From Pontibacter sp. FD36 (GTDB lineage Bacteria; Bacteroidota; Bacteroidia; Cytophagales; Hymenobacteraceae): a DNA stretch of 64,000 nt. Below are positions 16,936 through 26,106 of this stretch, in pieces. The notes under the pieces were generated by a model. That model was not told where the DNA came from and made no database searches. It worked only from the letters and a program-made list of their open reading frames with translations. Within the stretch, counting starts at the first letter, position 1, and every line of letters starts with the position of its first letter. The stretch spans positions 248,001 through 312,000 of the forward strand of contig NZ_JADPMP010000005.1 of NCBI RefSeq assembly GCF_015686655.1. The letters are read 5' to 3'. The translations under genes and the position numbers were made by a program.

Positions 16936-18141
16936 TTATAAGATCTGCTCCAACTGCTGCAAGATGAATTTTTTAGGTAGGTTAAGAAAGAGCGATAACA
17001 GAAAGAAAGCAAAGAGTGCATACTTCGCCTGGATAATATCTCGGTGTTTATCAGGAAGAGAGACCAAGGTATAAACTATCCCAACAAACAACGGAAAGCT
17101 GAATGGAGCCAGTAGTCTATAGTCGAGTGCATCAAAGTGAGAGACAAAGCGGAGTGCTAAAATAGCAGCCAGGTACAAGAGCGCTATACCAATGCATATG
17201 ATCGAGAAGCTATTTTGCTTGAGCTCCTTCCAGAAGTTATAATGCCTATTTACTTTAATCGTGATAAAGGTAAATACGACCAATTGGATGATCGCTGTTA
17301 TGTATAGCAAGTAATCAGGTTGATTCTGGGGTCTGTATTCGCGGATGATTAGGAATTCATTGATGAGACCTTTAAGAGACATAAGCAGAAAGTGAATCCC
17401 TGATTCTGTTTCAGTCTCTAATCTGTCAAGGCCAGTTGCATACCCGCTAAGTTGATAATTAATAAAAAGGTAGCTAGTGAATGAAAGCGCCGTCAGTGCT
17501 GAAACAAAGAAGAATAAGGAAGCACTCTTATAATTTCCATTGAGGTAAAAATATAAACATAATATGGCCGGTATGCTCAATGAAAAAATGCCTGCATACC
17601 GTAATAGAAATAAACCAATGCAAGCAAAGAAGATAAGCATTGCGTTACTTAGAATTGAAACACCATTATAGGTGCGTAACACTAAATAAGCAACAAGGAG
17701 GAGTATGAATAGAAAAGGTGCCTCAGACCAGGTAGAACTATAAATTTCCAATAAAGTATAGCTTGAGCATATAGAGGCAAGCACAAAAGAGTAGCTAAGG
17801 CAAATACTCCGGAGAAACAAAAAGATACCAGCCAACAAAAGCAGATTGAGCAATTTTGAAGCCCAGAAGACATCTAGGCCACTCATAACTGATGTCAGAA
17901 AAATTAGAATTGGGTATCCAATAGGCCACTTGGTAAAAAGTTGATCTTTATTGCCTGCTGCGTCTGTTTCATAAAAGCCATACCCATCTTTAAAATTCTG
18001 GGCAGCATCTAGGTATGCCAATGAATCAGGTGTGGTATATCCAGTGCCTTCAACATTCACTCTAAAAAGAATAACTGCAGCAGTAAGCAGGTAAAGCAGT
18101 AATAAATATAAGTCTGCCTTAAAGAAACGACCATCCAACAT
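16936..18141 (-). CDS. Multi-spanning membrane protein, GT-C glycosyltransferase-like
   Basis: About 401 residues from ATG 18141 (a TTG at 18147 is also possible). At least ten hydrophobic segments. The first periplasmic loop has TPDSLAYLDAAQNFKDGYGF and then KWPIGYPILIFL, the arrangement of dolichyl- or polyprenyl-phosphate-sugar dependent GT-C enzymes (GT39/ArnT-like), where an acidic residue in that loop is catalytic. Base composition is clearly more AT-rich than its neighbours. It starts only 9 bp after the dgt stop. The sugar and acceptor are unknown. Confidence 0.65.
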   Translation of the reverse strand: MLDGRFFKADLYLLLLYLLTAAVILFRVNVEGTGYTTPDSLAYLDAAQNFKDGYGFYETDAAGNKDQLFTKWPIGYPILIFLTSVMSGLDVFWASKLLNLLLLAGIFLFLRSICLSYSFVLASICSSYTLLEIYSSTWSEAPFLFILLLVAYLVLRTYNGVSILSNAMLIFFACIGLFLLRYAGIFSLSIPAILCLYFYLNGNYKSASLFFFVSALTALSFTSYLFINYQLSGYATGLDRLETETESGIHFLLMSLKGLINEFLIIREYRPQNQPDYLLYITAIIQLVVFTFITIKVNRHYNFWKELKQNSFSIICIGIALLYLAAILALRFVSHFDALDYRLLAPFSFPLFVGIVYTLVSLPDKHRDIIQAKYALFAFFLLSLFLNLPKKFILQQLEQIL

Positions 18142-18150
18142 CCTCAAACC

Positions 18151-19536
18151 CTAATACATCCTCGGCAATTCAATCCCCTTTATCTTCCTGTACAGCCCCA
18201 ATGCGGCCTGGTCGGTGAGGCTGGTCACATAGTCGGTGATGTGGATGATGCGTTCATAGTCGGAGGCGCCTTCGGGGAGCTTGAGGTAGTGCTGTGGTAT
18301 GAGGTCAGCTATTTTACGGTGGTGCTTTGACTCCTGCCGGAAAGCAGCTTTCATGCAGGCATCCAGCAAGCCACCCAGCACTTCGAAGCCCGCTGCTTCA
18401 ATCTCCAGTACTGGTTTATTCCGGTAGATCAGTTCTATAGACAGGCTTTTAATTTCGTCCAGAACGGGCTTGCAGGCGAGCTCGTTGATCAGCGACTTGT
18501 CATATGTGCCCGCTAGTATAGCATCTTCATGCTGCAAAAAGATTTGCGAGGTTTCTTGTATCAGCTTTCCGATAATGCGAGCCCGCAGATAACCGATCTC
18601 TTCACGCCAATCATAAAAAGTAAGGCTGGAAACACGGTTAGGGTCATCGTTGAGGATCTGGCGCAGCAGCGCTATACCTTGCTGGTGCGGTACCAAGCCA
18701 AGCCGTAGCCCATCTTCAAAATCGATGATGCGGTAGCAAATGTCGTCAGCAGCTTCCACCAGAAATGCCAGCGGATGACGATGATAAAATACCTGGTCGT
18801 CAGCTCCTTTCCCCAAAAGACCTAATTCCTGTGCAATGGTGTCGAACCACGTCTTTTCGGTCTGGAAGAAGCCGTACTTCTTTTCGCTTGTATTTTTTGT
18901 GCCTTTCACTTCTGGCAGCGACTCCTTGGGGTACTTGGTGAATGTTGCCAGCGTCGTAAAGGTCAGGGCTAGACCACTGTGACTGACGCCATCAGGTAGC
19001 TTGCAATGTGCCGGGTAGGTATAGGTGAGCACTCTGAAACCAGCCGCATTGCCCTCAAAACGCTGCAGGTCGGCTTTCTGCGCATCTGTCAGGTTTGTTA
19101 AAAAAGGCTGGGCCTCTTCGCTCAGGAAATAAGCCGAAATGGCGTCTTCACCGGAATGGCCAAATGGCGGGTTGCCAATGTCGTGCGACAGGCAGGCAGC
19201 CGCAACTATATCGCCAAAGTCGGCCTCCTGTATGTTTTTGTCACCGGTTAACTCTGGGTAGCGCTCCAATATGCTTTTGCCCACAATACGCCCTAAAGAT
19301 CGGCCCACTACAGATGCCTCCAAACTATGTGTGAGTCGGGTATGCACAAAGTCGCTCTCTGGCATCGGCATGACCTGCGTCTTGTTCTGCAGGCGGCGGA
19401 AAGCTGAGGAGAATACAATGCGATCGTAGTCGCGCTGAAACTCACCGCGCACCGATTCATCTGAGCTATACCTGTTATCGGTCGTCTCGAAGCGTTTCTT
19501 AGAAATTAAGCGTTCCCAGGAGATAGTAGGAGTCAT
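18151..19536 (-). CDS. dgt: Deoxyguanosinetriphosphate triphosphohydrolase
   Basis: 461 residues. The HD-domain signature is complete: FRRLQNKTQV, VHTRLTHSLE (H65, H70), then CLSHDIGNPPFGHSGEDAI with H118/D119. ADDICYRIIDFEDG carries the last metal ligand. It hydrolyses dGTP (and related dNTPs) to nucleoside and triphosphate, a part of dNTP pool control. It is followed by the membrane protein gene with 9 bp spacing; upstream, DUF3667 ends 18 bp... in the opposite order of translation, so dgt lies downstream of DUF3667 on the same strand. Confidence 0.95.
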   Translation of the reverse strand: MTPTISWERLISKKRFETTDNRYSSDESVRGEFQRDYDRIVFSSAFRRLQNKTQVMPMPESDFVHTRLTHSLEASVVGRSLGRIVGKSILERYPELTGDKNIQEADFGDIVAAACLSHDIGNPPFGHSGEDAISAYFLSEEAQPFLTNLTDAQKADLQRFEGNAAGFRVLTYTYPAHCKLPDGVSHSGLALTFTTLATFTKYPKESLPEVKGTKNTSEKKYGFFQTEKTWFDTIAQELGLLGKGADDQVFYHRHPLAFLVEAADDICYRIIDFEDGLRLGLVPHQQGIALLRQILNDDPNRVSSLTFYDWREEIGYLRARIIGKLIQETSQIFLQHEDAILAGTYDKSLINELACKPVLDEIKSLSIELIYRNKPVLEIEAAGFEVLGGLLDACMKAAFRQESKHHRKIADLIPQHYLKLPEGASDYERIIHITDYVTSLTDQAALGLYRKIKGIELPRMY

Positions 19537-19554
19537 GTAATAATAGGGTATAAG

Positions 19555-20472
19555 TTAACTGAGCAGCACGCTAATGCCAACAGTAGCTAAAAACAATGTG
19601 GCCAGTGACACCAAATAAGTCAAGCCGATCGGTAGCAGTTTAAGTGCTGTGCGCAGGTAAGATTCTTTGTATACATAGCGCAAAGCAAAGAACAAGTATG
19701 CCATACTGATCAGAAAGACCCATCCATTGGTATCAATATTACTGAAAATCACCTCTACCACTATGGCAAACATGATCAGCAGGAAAACAAAGGTATGGAA
19801 ATGAACAGAGAACATCAGGTGCTCCACATAATTGCGACGCTGTGATCTGTAAAACAGGTATAGGATAAACCCGAAGAACGGCATTAGTACAAACATCATA
19901 AAAGAGATGTTTTTTAGCAGCTTTTGCCTCGACTGCTCCTCATTTTTGAGGAAATTCCTAAACTTATTATCCACCTCTTCATTGATGATAACAGATGACG
20001 TGTCACCTGCAATGAAAGACGAGGTGTCATTGGCCAGAAGACCAGCCTTGGCTCTGGCCAGCGAATCTGCTTGCAATATCTGAGCGGCAGCTTCCGGGTT
20101 AGTTGCTTCCAATTGATTCTTTGCACTTTGAGCGTCACTGATCACAAGACCATCTGAAGCAAACAAGGCAACGGCGGTAAAGAAAAAGATGCTTACAAAT
20201 ACATAAAGCCTGAAAGGGGGTACGTAGGATACTCGCTTGCCCAGATTGAATTTCTCTGTCAGATAGCCGGGGCGGGTAATCAGGTACTTGAAAGTGAGCC
20301 AGAATTTTGTATCATAGTGCAGGGTGCTCTCAAAAAACTCTTCTACCAGATGCTTAACAGGAACATTCAGGTCGTGGTTTTCTTGTCCGCAGTTAGGGCA
20401 GTAATTGTTAACCTCTTCGAAGGTATAGCCGCAATTGGGGCATTGTACAAATTTTCGTCTCTTTTTGGCCAT
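19555..20472 (-). CDS. DUF3667 zinc-ribbon membrane protein
   Basis: 305 residues. The N-terminus has a zinc ribbon, CPNCGY...CPNCGQ (residues 11-30), followed by the family signature YDTKFWLTFKYLITRPGYL. Four to five membrane segments follow, the first near residue 90 (LYVFVSIFFFTAVALFA). A charged loop separates the first from the rest. DUF3667 is common in Bacteroidota with no assigned function. The stop is 18 bp upstream of the dgt start, so the two are probably co-transcribed. Confidence 0.9.
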   Translation of the reverse strand: MAKKRRKFVQCPNCGYTFEEVNNYCPNCGQENHDLNVPVKHLVEEFFESTLHYDTKFWLTFKYLITRPGYLTEKFNLGKRVSYVPPFRLYVFVSIFFFTAVALFASDGLVISDAQSAKNQLEATNPEAAAQILQADSLARAKAGLLANDTSSFIAGDTSSVIINEEVDNKFRNFLKNEEQSRQKLLKNISFMMFVLMPFFGFILYLFYRSQRRNYVEHLMFSVHFHTFVFLLIMFAIVVEVIFSNIDTNGWVFLISMAYLFFALRYVYKESYLRTALKLLPIGLTYLVSLATLFLATVGISVLLS

Positions 20473-20709
20473 AGGTATGCGTCAAGTAACATACTTGAAA
20501 GTCAAATATAGCATACTCACTATAATAAAACTACCATAGCTTTCATCCTAAGGGCTTTAGGTATGTATAATAATCTGTTGTTGTAACAATGTAAATGTAA
20601 TTTGGAATGTTACTTTTTATAAGTGTTTTTAAAACATTTATGTGTGTTATCAGGCTGATAAGTATCTTTATAGTTTGAAAATTAAGATTTATACAGCTAT
20701 TGTCAAAGT

Positions 20710-20723
20710 TACCTTTTAAGGTA
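20710..20723. promoter_or_regulatory. Palindromic operator-like site
   Basis: TACCTTTTAAGGTA is a perfect 14-bp palindrome extended imperfectly on both sides (AGT...AACT). It lies in the divergent region between DUF3667 and hsp20. Confidence 0.35.
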
Positions 20724-20759
20724 AACTCTCCTTTTTGTGCTGCTGATGTTTCGCAACAT

Positions 20760-20956
20760 TTGTATAGTTACTCGAGCCTATTCCGAGCAATGAAAAACAG
20801 ACTGTCCCTTTCCAAGCTGTGAAAACAACATGCGAGCCACTGACTAAACCCTGCGTCGGGTATGCGCTTATGCTCCTGGAGTGTATGCCCTGACATCTGA
20901 AAACAAACCTTAACCCTGAAAAGCGGCCAGAAACAGATTATTGTTTCTGGCCGCTT
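20760..20956 (+). ncRNA. Candidate small RNA or long leader ending in a terminator
   Basis: The terminator at 20921-20956 needs a plus-strand transcript, but the only gene to the left runs the other way. Inside is an 11-bp hairpin (GGGTATGCGCT with AGTGTATGCCC, GU pairs included, 20858-20890), extended by a GTC/GAC helix with one bulge. The 5' end is not defined; 20760 is a guess. Alternatives are an attenuated leader of hsp20 or a very short peptide gene (10- and 15-codon frames overlap at 20790). It does not resemble tmRNA, RNase P or SRP RNA. Confidence 0.4.
20921..20956 (+). terminator. Rho-independent terminator without an upstream gene
   Basis: A 15-bp perfect stem (20921-20935 with 20942-20956) followed by a T-run. 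It lies 120 bp before the hsp20 start. Confidence 0.88.
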
Positions 20957-21064
20957 TTTTTATTTTTATTCAGAGGTAAACTATAAAAAAATCAAGGCGT
21001 AAAAAATAGTGGAGTCACTCTATCCCAGTGAGCCAGATGACTCCAAATGTTTAACCATAACAAA

Positions 21065-21070
21065 AGGAGG
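21065..21070 (+). promoter_or_regulatory. Strong Shine-Dalgarno of hsp20
   Basis: AGGAGG, 7 bp before ATG 21078. Canonical sites are uncommon in this phylum; this one decides the start against an in-frame start at 21009. Confidence 0.7.
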
Positions 21071-21077
21071 TACCACT

Positions 21078-21551
21078 ATGAAGCCAATGAAAAAAGAACG
21101 CACAGGAGGTGAGAGTCTCACTCCCAGGTCTTTCTTTACAGACTTTTTCAGCGATGTAGATCGTTTTTTTGAGAACGACCTGCTAAGAATGCCGGCGCAG
21201 ATCGGACGACAGATTATGCGGAACATGCCTGCCACCAACATTCGTGAGAATGAAAGAGAATACACCATTGAATTGGCTGCCCCAGGTATGGCGAAAGATG
21301 ATTTCGAAGTAAACGTGGATGAAGGGATGCTGACCATCAGCAGCCAAAAAGAGCACGATGCTACAACAGAAGAGGATAACTATACCCGCCGCGAATATAA
21401 CTACAGCTCATTCAGCCGTTCATTTAAGCTGCCGGACGCCGTGAAAGCAGAAGAAATAAAAGCGCGTTATGAAGAGGGTGTGCTGAAAATAACGGTACCA
21501 AAACAAGAGCAGACAAATACCGGCAATCGCAAGCGCGTAAGCATCGAGTAA
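21078..21551 (+). CDS. Hsp20/alpha-crystallin family small heat-shock protein
   Basis: 157 residues from ATG 21078. The alpha-crystallin domain spans about residues 50-150: ATNIRENEREYTIELAAPGM, DDFEVNVDEGMLTI, then SFSRSFKLPDAV and YEEGVLKITVPK, with the conserved GVL and the terminal IxI-like region reduced to VSIE. It is an ATP-independent holdase that keeps denatured proteins soluble. It stands alone between two terminators, so it is a separate, probably stress-induced, unit. Confidence 0.95.
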   Translation: MKPMKKERTGGESLTPRSFFTDFFSDVDRFFENDLLRMPAQIGRQIMRNMPATNIRENEREYTIELAAPGMAKDDFEVNVDEGMLTISSQKEHDATTEEDNYTRREYNYSSFSRSFKLPDAVKAEEIKARYEEGVLKITVPKQEQTNTGNRKRVSIE

Positions 21552-21562
21552 GGTGCCTAGCT

Positions 21563-21602
21563 AAACTGAAAAAGGGGGCTCTACAGCCCCCTTTTTCAGT
21601 TT
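21563..21602. terminator. Bidirectional terminator overlapping the stop codon of the protease gene
   Basis: A perfect 18-bp inverted repeat (21563-21580 and 21585-21602), loop CTAC. The right arm runs into the TAA stop of the convergent metalloprotease gene. Confidence 0.92.
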
Positions 21603-23772
21603 ATTGCACTTTAACCACTTTCGTGACGCCACTGTTGTTGCCCTCGCTCCAGCGCAGCACGTATGTGCCCGACGCCAGGTCAGATACATTGACTTCGATG
21701 ATGTCGGTGCCATCGGTTACGGTAGCTTCCAGACTGCGCACCTGTCGTCCCTGTATGTCATATAGCTGCATCTGCAAGGTAGAGGTGCTGCGTACCAGGT
21801 ACTCGATCCGCAGCGTTTCGCCTGGCGAACCATTGGCATTGGTGGTCAGCCCAATTGGATTAGGGTATACCCTGAAGACGCGAAGGTCGCTTGGGTTAAG
21901 CACCAGCACTCTGCCTGAGAACGCCTCTGAGTTATTGCTATAGACCACACGCAAGCGATAATAGCTACGGCGCGGCAGCGGACTGCTGTCAGTAAAGGTA
22001 TAGTCGCGGGCTTGTCCGGAGGCCGGAACCTGACCTACGTCTTCCCAGGTTTGTCCGTCCTGGCTGCGCTGAACCACAAAGCGGGCTATACCCTGCTCCG
22101 TGCTGGTTGTCCATATCACCTCTACGGCACCAGCATTTGTAAAGGCAGCGTCGAAGGTAAAGATCTCGGAAGCCAGGTTGCACTCGCCATCCAGCTTAGG
22201 TGTCATGGCAGAGCGCCCTCCGCAGGCAGGAGGGGTAAGGCTCCGGTTCAGTACCAGGTTGGCTCCTGCTATATCGGGAGGAGTCAGGTCACGGATCTGC
22301 GTCCTGCGGCCTATATTATAGTGCATCAGGGTGTTTGGCAAAATAACATGGCCAAGCTGGTGCGCATGACCCAACTCGTGCAGAATCACCGTTTCGAAGT
22401 CGAATTGATTGGTGGCCGGAGCACCCGGACCGTACTGCCAGGTGATGTTGCTGTTGATCTCCATGTCAAATTCCGTGAGCCAGAAGGTCGTATCGCGGCG
22501 CGTACCGCTAATGGCCACGCAGCCTCTATACTTGCTTATCGTGCGGGCCAGCACACCCTGACCAGTCACAGCTGAGGATGCAAAGCGAATGACGCTACGG
22601 CTATCGTCAGCTGAACTCTCCGTTGTGGTAGCGGCTCCGATTATCCAGTTTACATTTGTGGTGCACACCCAATTGTTCACAGCGCGTCTGAAGCCTTCCT
22701 GCGCAGCTGCTCTGTTTTGCATGCTGGGAGCAAATTGTATGGTGTAGCCGCCGCTCCTGTTTGCATCAATCAGCAAAGGCTGGAAGGGTGTGTTGCCACC
22801 CTCAGCCACTACATTGGAATAAGCGAATTCGATTATCAGCGTACCGGCACTCATCCCAGAAGTTCCGTCATTAGCCGTGACTTGTATCTGACCCGTGCCA
22901 GCCGTACCGCCTGTTTGGGTATAAGAAGGCACCCTTAATCTAATCTGGTTATTGCTCCATGATATGTAGTCAGAGGCATAGGGGCGGACCATAGTAGTGC
23001 CTCCGTCGTCGGCATTGGGGAACTCTACAAATCCGTTGCCCCGTGAACTGCCGAAGCCTGTGCCGTTAATGGTGAGGATGGCGCTAGTACCGGCACTGGT
23101 GCGGGCAGGGCTAAAACTGGTTACCACGACAGCCTGCGTCGCCTGCGTGCTCTGCTGCTGCAACTGTGCCTTCAGACCTGAGTCCAGCCTGTCATTCGCT
23201 ACAACAGTTTTATATTGCTGCCCCATGCGGGAAGCCACCGTCTGGTATACCTCCTGCACCGACTTGTACTGCCTGAACGGATCGGCAGCAGTACCCCGTT
23301 CTACATCATAGCGCACAAAACCCTGCCGGCTGGCGTATGGTCTGGCAATAACTGAAGCTGCACTGGCAACTATACCTGTAGGAGCACCTCTGCTCAGAAA
23401 AAACATGCCCTGCTGCCCTTTTTGCAGCTGAAGTGCTGATGAAACGGTATGCATCGCCAGGCCAACGGTACCACCATCCGTGATCACCTCTACCTGACGC
23501 TCCTTTACTTCTCCCTTGAATATTTTGAAAAGCCGGACAGTATGTGCTGTATAGATAAGCTCCTGTTTGGCATCCCAGAATGATCTTTGAGCTACTACTT
23601 CGCCCTCCACAATGATGTCAGCCGCTTTTATGCGCTCTTCAAGTGGAATAGGGACCATGTGCAGGTCTTCGGAGGCTTGTGCCGCAAAGGAAATCACCGA
23701 AAGAAGTAATGCCAACATGATGGCAGCGCTTCGTGACCACAGGCGGTCAGGTGTTGGGAGTATGGTGGTCAT
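21601..23772 (-). CDS. Secreted matrixin-like zinc metalloprotease with IPT/TIG and T9SS sorting domains
   Basis: 723 residues from ATG 23772, which puts a normal signal peptide (AAIMLALLLSVISFAAQA) near the start. Residues 220-310 form an IPT/TIG domain (ILTINGTGFGSSRGNG). The protease motif is HELGHAHQLGH at 465-475, followed by a Met-turn LMHYN near 483. The usual glycine at position 472 is a glutamine. Next is a fibronectin-like segment (VVQRSQDGQTWEDV), and the C-terminus is a type IX sorting signal (FRVYPNPIG ... LYDIQGRQV ... GTYVLRW). It is thus exported across the outer membrane. The gene stands alone. Confidence 0.9.
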   Translation of the reverse strand: MTTILPTPDRLWSRSAAIMLALLLSVISFAAQASEDLHMVPIPLEERIKAADIIVEGEVVAQRSFWDAKQELIYTAHTVRLFKIFKGEVKERQVEVITDGGTVGLAMHTVSSALQLQKGQQGMFFLSRGAPTGIVASAASVIARPYASRQGFVRYDVERGTAADPFRQYKSVQEVYQTVASRMGQQYKTVVANDRLDSGLKAQLQQQSTQATQAVVVTSFSPARTSAGTSAILTINGTGFGSSRGNGFVEFPNADDGGTTMVRPYASDYISWSNNQIRLRVPSYTQTGGTAGTGQIQVTANDGTSGMSAGTLIIEFAYSNVVAEGGNTPFQPLLIDANRSGGYTIQFAPSMQNRAAAQEGFRRAVNNWVCTTNVNWIIGAATTTESSADDSRSVIRFASSAVTGQGVLARTISKYRGCVAISGTRRDTTFWLTEFDMEINSNITWQYGPGAPATNQFDFETVILHELGHAHQLGHVILPNTLMHYNIGRRTQIRDLTPPDIAGANLVLNRSLTPPACGGRSAMTPKLDGECNLASEIFTFDAAFTNAGAVEVIWTTSTEQGIARFVVQRSQDGQTWEDVGQVPASGQARDYTFTDSSPLPRRSYYRLRVVYSNNSEAFSGRVLVLNPSDLRVFRVYPNPIGLTTNANGSPGETLRIEYLVRSTSTLQMQLYDIQGRQVRSLEATVTDGTDIIEVNVSDLASGTYVLRWSEGNNSGVTKVVKVQ

Positions 23773-23960
23773 AGACTGGTGCGGATTGTCAGTTTTGCTA
23801 TCGATAAAATCAGGATGTCGCATTCCTAAGCGGCCATAACGTTCTATTACGCAAAAGGATGTGCAGAGGTATGCGTGGTTTAATGCCAAATATAATAAAA
23901 TTGTGTGTCAGGAGCAGTAAATCAAGTATAGCTTTTGCCAGGCAGCCATAGTTTTAGAAG

Positions 23961-25040
23961 TTAATGTGCCAGGGCAGATTTTATCAGAATAAATTCATTG
24001 ATGTTATCCGTGTTGATCACACCGGCAAGACGACCATTCTCGAGTACCGGGTAGAGTGGCGCCTTTGTTTTCTGTAGTTCCGTGTAGGCCTCAGCTAGCT
24101 TATCCTGTACATTGAAAGCTTTAACCTCCTGTGTCATAATATCCGATACCGGGCTCTCTATTTTTTCTTCCTTTACGGCTTGTATCAGCTGCATCCGGGT
24201 GAGCGTACCAACCACCAGTCCGTCCTGTTCCACCACGAAGTCATGCTCCGAGCCTTTGAGGAGTTTGCCAAGGGCGTCGCGCACGGTTTCGGTGGGGGCC
24301 AGTGTCAAGAAATTGGTCATCATGCCTTCGCGCACCAGATGGCCGCGCAGGAAGTCAAGGTGCTGCACGATCATGTTCTCGGACCAGGCGCCAAAGAAAA
24401 CGAAGATGCCGATCAGGATCAGAAAAGGGTTGTAGAAAAAGCCGATAAACACAAAGAAGATAGCCAGCATCTGCCCCAGGTTTGCCGCTATCTGAGTAGC
24501 CCGCACCCGGCCTAGCTTAAAAGCCAGCAAAGCCCGCAGTACACGCCCGCCATCCATCGGAAATGCAGGTATAGCATTGAAGATGACAAGCATCAGGTTT
24601 ACAAAGAATAGCAGGTATAGAAAGTTAGCCGGTGTGATGCGTGTAAAAAACTCTTCACCGGGTATCTCATTCAGAGAAGGCAGTATCAGCCAGAGCACAA
24701 AGGCGATGACCACATTCACGGCAGGGCCGGCGATGGCGATCAGGAGTTCCTGTTTCGGGTTCTCAGGTATACGCTCCAGGCTGGCCACACCGCCTATGGG
24801 TAGTAGCGTGATCATTTTGGTGCTGACGCCATAGCGTCTTGCTGTGAGGGCGTGCCCAAGCTCGTGCAGCACCACGCACAAAAAAATGGTCATCACAAAA
24901 GCCACCGACAAAAGAGTGGTGGTCATGTCGGAACCCCGCTGCATTTCCGAAAACACGATCCAACCGATCAGGATCAGGAATGTCCAGTGCACCAGAATCT
25001 TGATGCCCGCTATTCTGCCAAGGTTAAGGGACCATTTCAT
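23961..25040 (-). CDS. Site-2-type (M50) membrane zinc protease with CBS domains
   Basis: 359 residues. HELGH is at residues 59-63 in the second membrane helix, and the distal zinc ligand is in FPMDGGRVLRALLAF. Five to six membrane segments, then two CBS modules (TLAPTETVRDALGKLL and MTQEVKAFNVQDKLAEAY). This is the S2P/SpoIVFB group with CBS domains, which cleaves substrates within the membrane and may sense adenine nucleotides. It starts at ATG 25040, about 90 bp after the oxidoreductase stop. Substrate unknown. Confidence 0.93.
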   Translation of the reverse strand: MKWSLNLGRIAGIKILVHWTFLILIGWIVFSEMQRGSDMTTTLLSVAFVMTIFLCVVLHELGHALTARRYGVSTKMITLLPIGGVASLERIPENPKQELLIAIAGPAVNVVIAFVLWLILPSLNEIPGEEFFTRITPANFLYLLFFVNLMLVIFNAIPAFPMDGGRVLRALLAFKLGRVRATQIAANLGQMLAIFFVFIGFFYNPFLILIGIFVFFGAWSENMIVQHLDFLRGHLVREGMMTNFLTLAPTETVRDALGKLLKGSEHDFVVEQDGLVVGTLTRMQLIQAVKEEKIESPVSDIMTQEVKAFNVQDKLAEAYTELQKTKAPLYPVLENGRLAGVINTDNINEFILIKSALAH

Positions 25041-25128
25041 AGGGTGTCGATACGTGACGTGTTATACCTGTAACGTGCTTATACGCTATAAGTTAATAGC
25101 CAAACATGCTTTGTGGCAGTGCTATACC

Positions 25129-26106
25129 TTATCTTAAAAGCTGCGGCACAACCTTGTCGCCAAACACATCGATAAAGCGCTCCTGCTCCAGGTTCACATT
25201 ATGCAGAATCAGCTGACTAAAGCCCAAATCGATGTCCTGCTGCAGCCACTCGAGGTGCTGGCTTGGATCGGCTGAAACCCGAACATGCTCCCGAAGGTCT
25301 TCTTCTCGCACAAACATGGCCGCCTGCTCCAATTGCTTGGCCGTGCGCATGTCAGAGAGCACAGCACTCGGGAAGATGTTGGATCGCCACTGGTCATGGG
25401 CTCCCTGCAGGGCCGCTTTCTCGTCTTTATCGTAAGAGAGCTGTACTTTCAGGTACATGGGTTTGCTCTCGCCGCCGCCTCTGTGGAAAGCGTCCACCAT
25501 TTTCTTGAGTTCTTTTGGCGGCTTTGATACGGTGATCATGCCGTCGGCCCAGCTTCCGACCCACTCTGCTGTCTCTTCAGTGATGGCCGCCCCGATTATT
25601 TTAGGAGCTACCTTGGCGCGGGTATAGAGCTTGGCCTGCTCCACTTTCACCAGACCGTGGTGGGTGACAGTCTCGCCGTCCCAAAGCGCCCGTATAATGT
25701 CGACGCATTCCTTAAGCCGGTTGTTGCGGTCTTGCTTCACGGGCCAGGGATCACCGGTAATTTGCTCGTTGATGTATTGTCCGCTGCCCATGGCTACCCA
25801 GAAGCGCTCCGGAAACATCTCGGCAAGCGTAGCGGCGGCCTGCGCGATGATGGCAGGGTGGTAGCGCTGGCCTGGCGCATTGACTATACCAAATGGCAGT
25901 TTGGTAGCCTGCATGGCCGCTCCAAGCCAGGACCAGGCAAAGCCGCTTTCGCCTTGGTCGAGGCTCCAGGGTGCATAGTGATCAGATGACATGGAGGCAT
26001 TGAAGCCCGCTTGCTCGGCCTGTTGTACATACTGGAGGAGCTCACTTGGCTTAAACTGTTCGTGCGAGGCATGGTAGCCGATTCGGAGCGTGTTGTTTTC
26101 GTTCAT
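25129..26106 (-). CDS. LLM-class flavin-dependent oxidoreductase (non-F420 type)
   Basis: About 325 residues from ATG 26106; a GTG at 26118 is in frame but overlaps a copy of GGCTATACCT. Luciferase-like TIM barrel: IGYHASHEQFKPSELL, FNASMSSDHYAPW, RFWVAMGSGQYINEQITG and GSWADGMITV. It resembles the family annotated as probable non-F420 flavinoid oxidoreductase, so FMN is the likely cofactor. Substrate unknown. The stop codon reads TAA and is directly followed by GGTATAGC. Confidence 0.88.
   Translation of the reverse strand: MNENNTLRIGYHASHEQFKPSELLQYVQQAEQAGFNASMSSDHYAPWSLDQGESGFAWSWLGAAMQATKLPFGIVNAPGQRYHPAIIAQAAATLAEMFPERFWVAMGSGQYINEQITGDPWPVKQDRNNRLKECVDIIRALWDGETVTHHGLVKVEQAKLYTRAKVAPKIIGAAITEETAEWVGSWADGMITVSKPPKELKKMVDAFHRGGGESKPMYLKVQLSYDKDEKAALQGAHDQWRSNIFPSAVLSDMRTAKQLEQAAMFVREEDLREHVRVSADPSQHLEWLQQDIDLGFSQLILHNVNLEQERFIDVFGDKVVPQLLR

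Larger units (their letters stand above)
20473..21077. other. 605-bp gene-free region upstream of hsp20
   Basis: No open frame above about 15 codons looks coding. AT-rich left half (20520-20700). A palindrome TACCTT-TT-AAGGTA lies at 20710-20723. A hairpin (20855-20894) and a terminator (20921-20956) follow, then a short spacer to the hsp20 ribosome-binding site. Confidence 0.7.

Noticed and set aside
20765..20823. Two overlapping mini-frames of 15 and 10 codons in the gene-free region
   Set aside because: No ribosome-binding site and too short to separate from chance.
20760..20956. 6S RNA, tmRNA, RNase P RNA or SRP RNA
   Set aside because: No long rod with central bubble, no tag reading frame, no GAGGAAAGUCC core and no GGAA-type SRP loop; kept only as an unnamed candidate.
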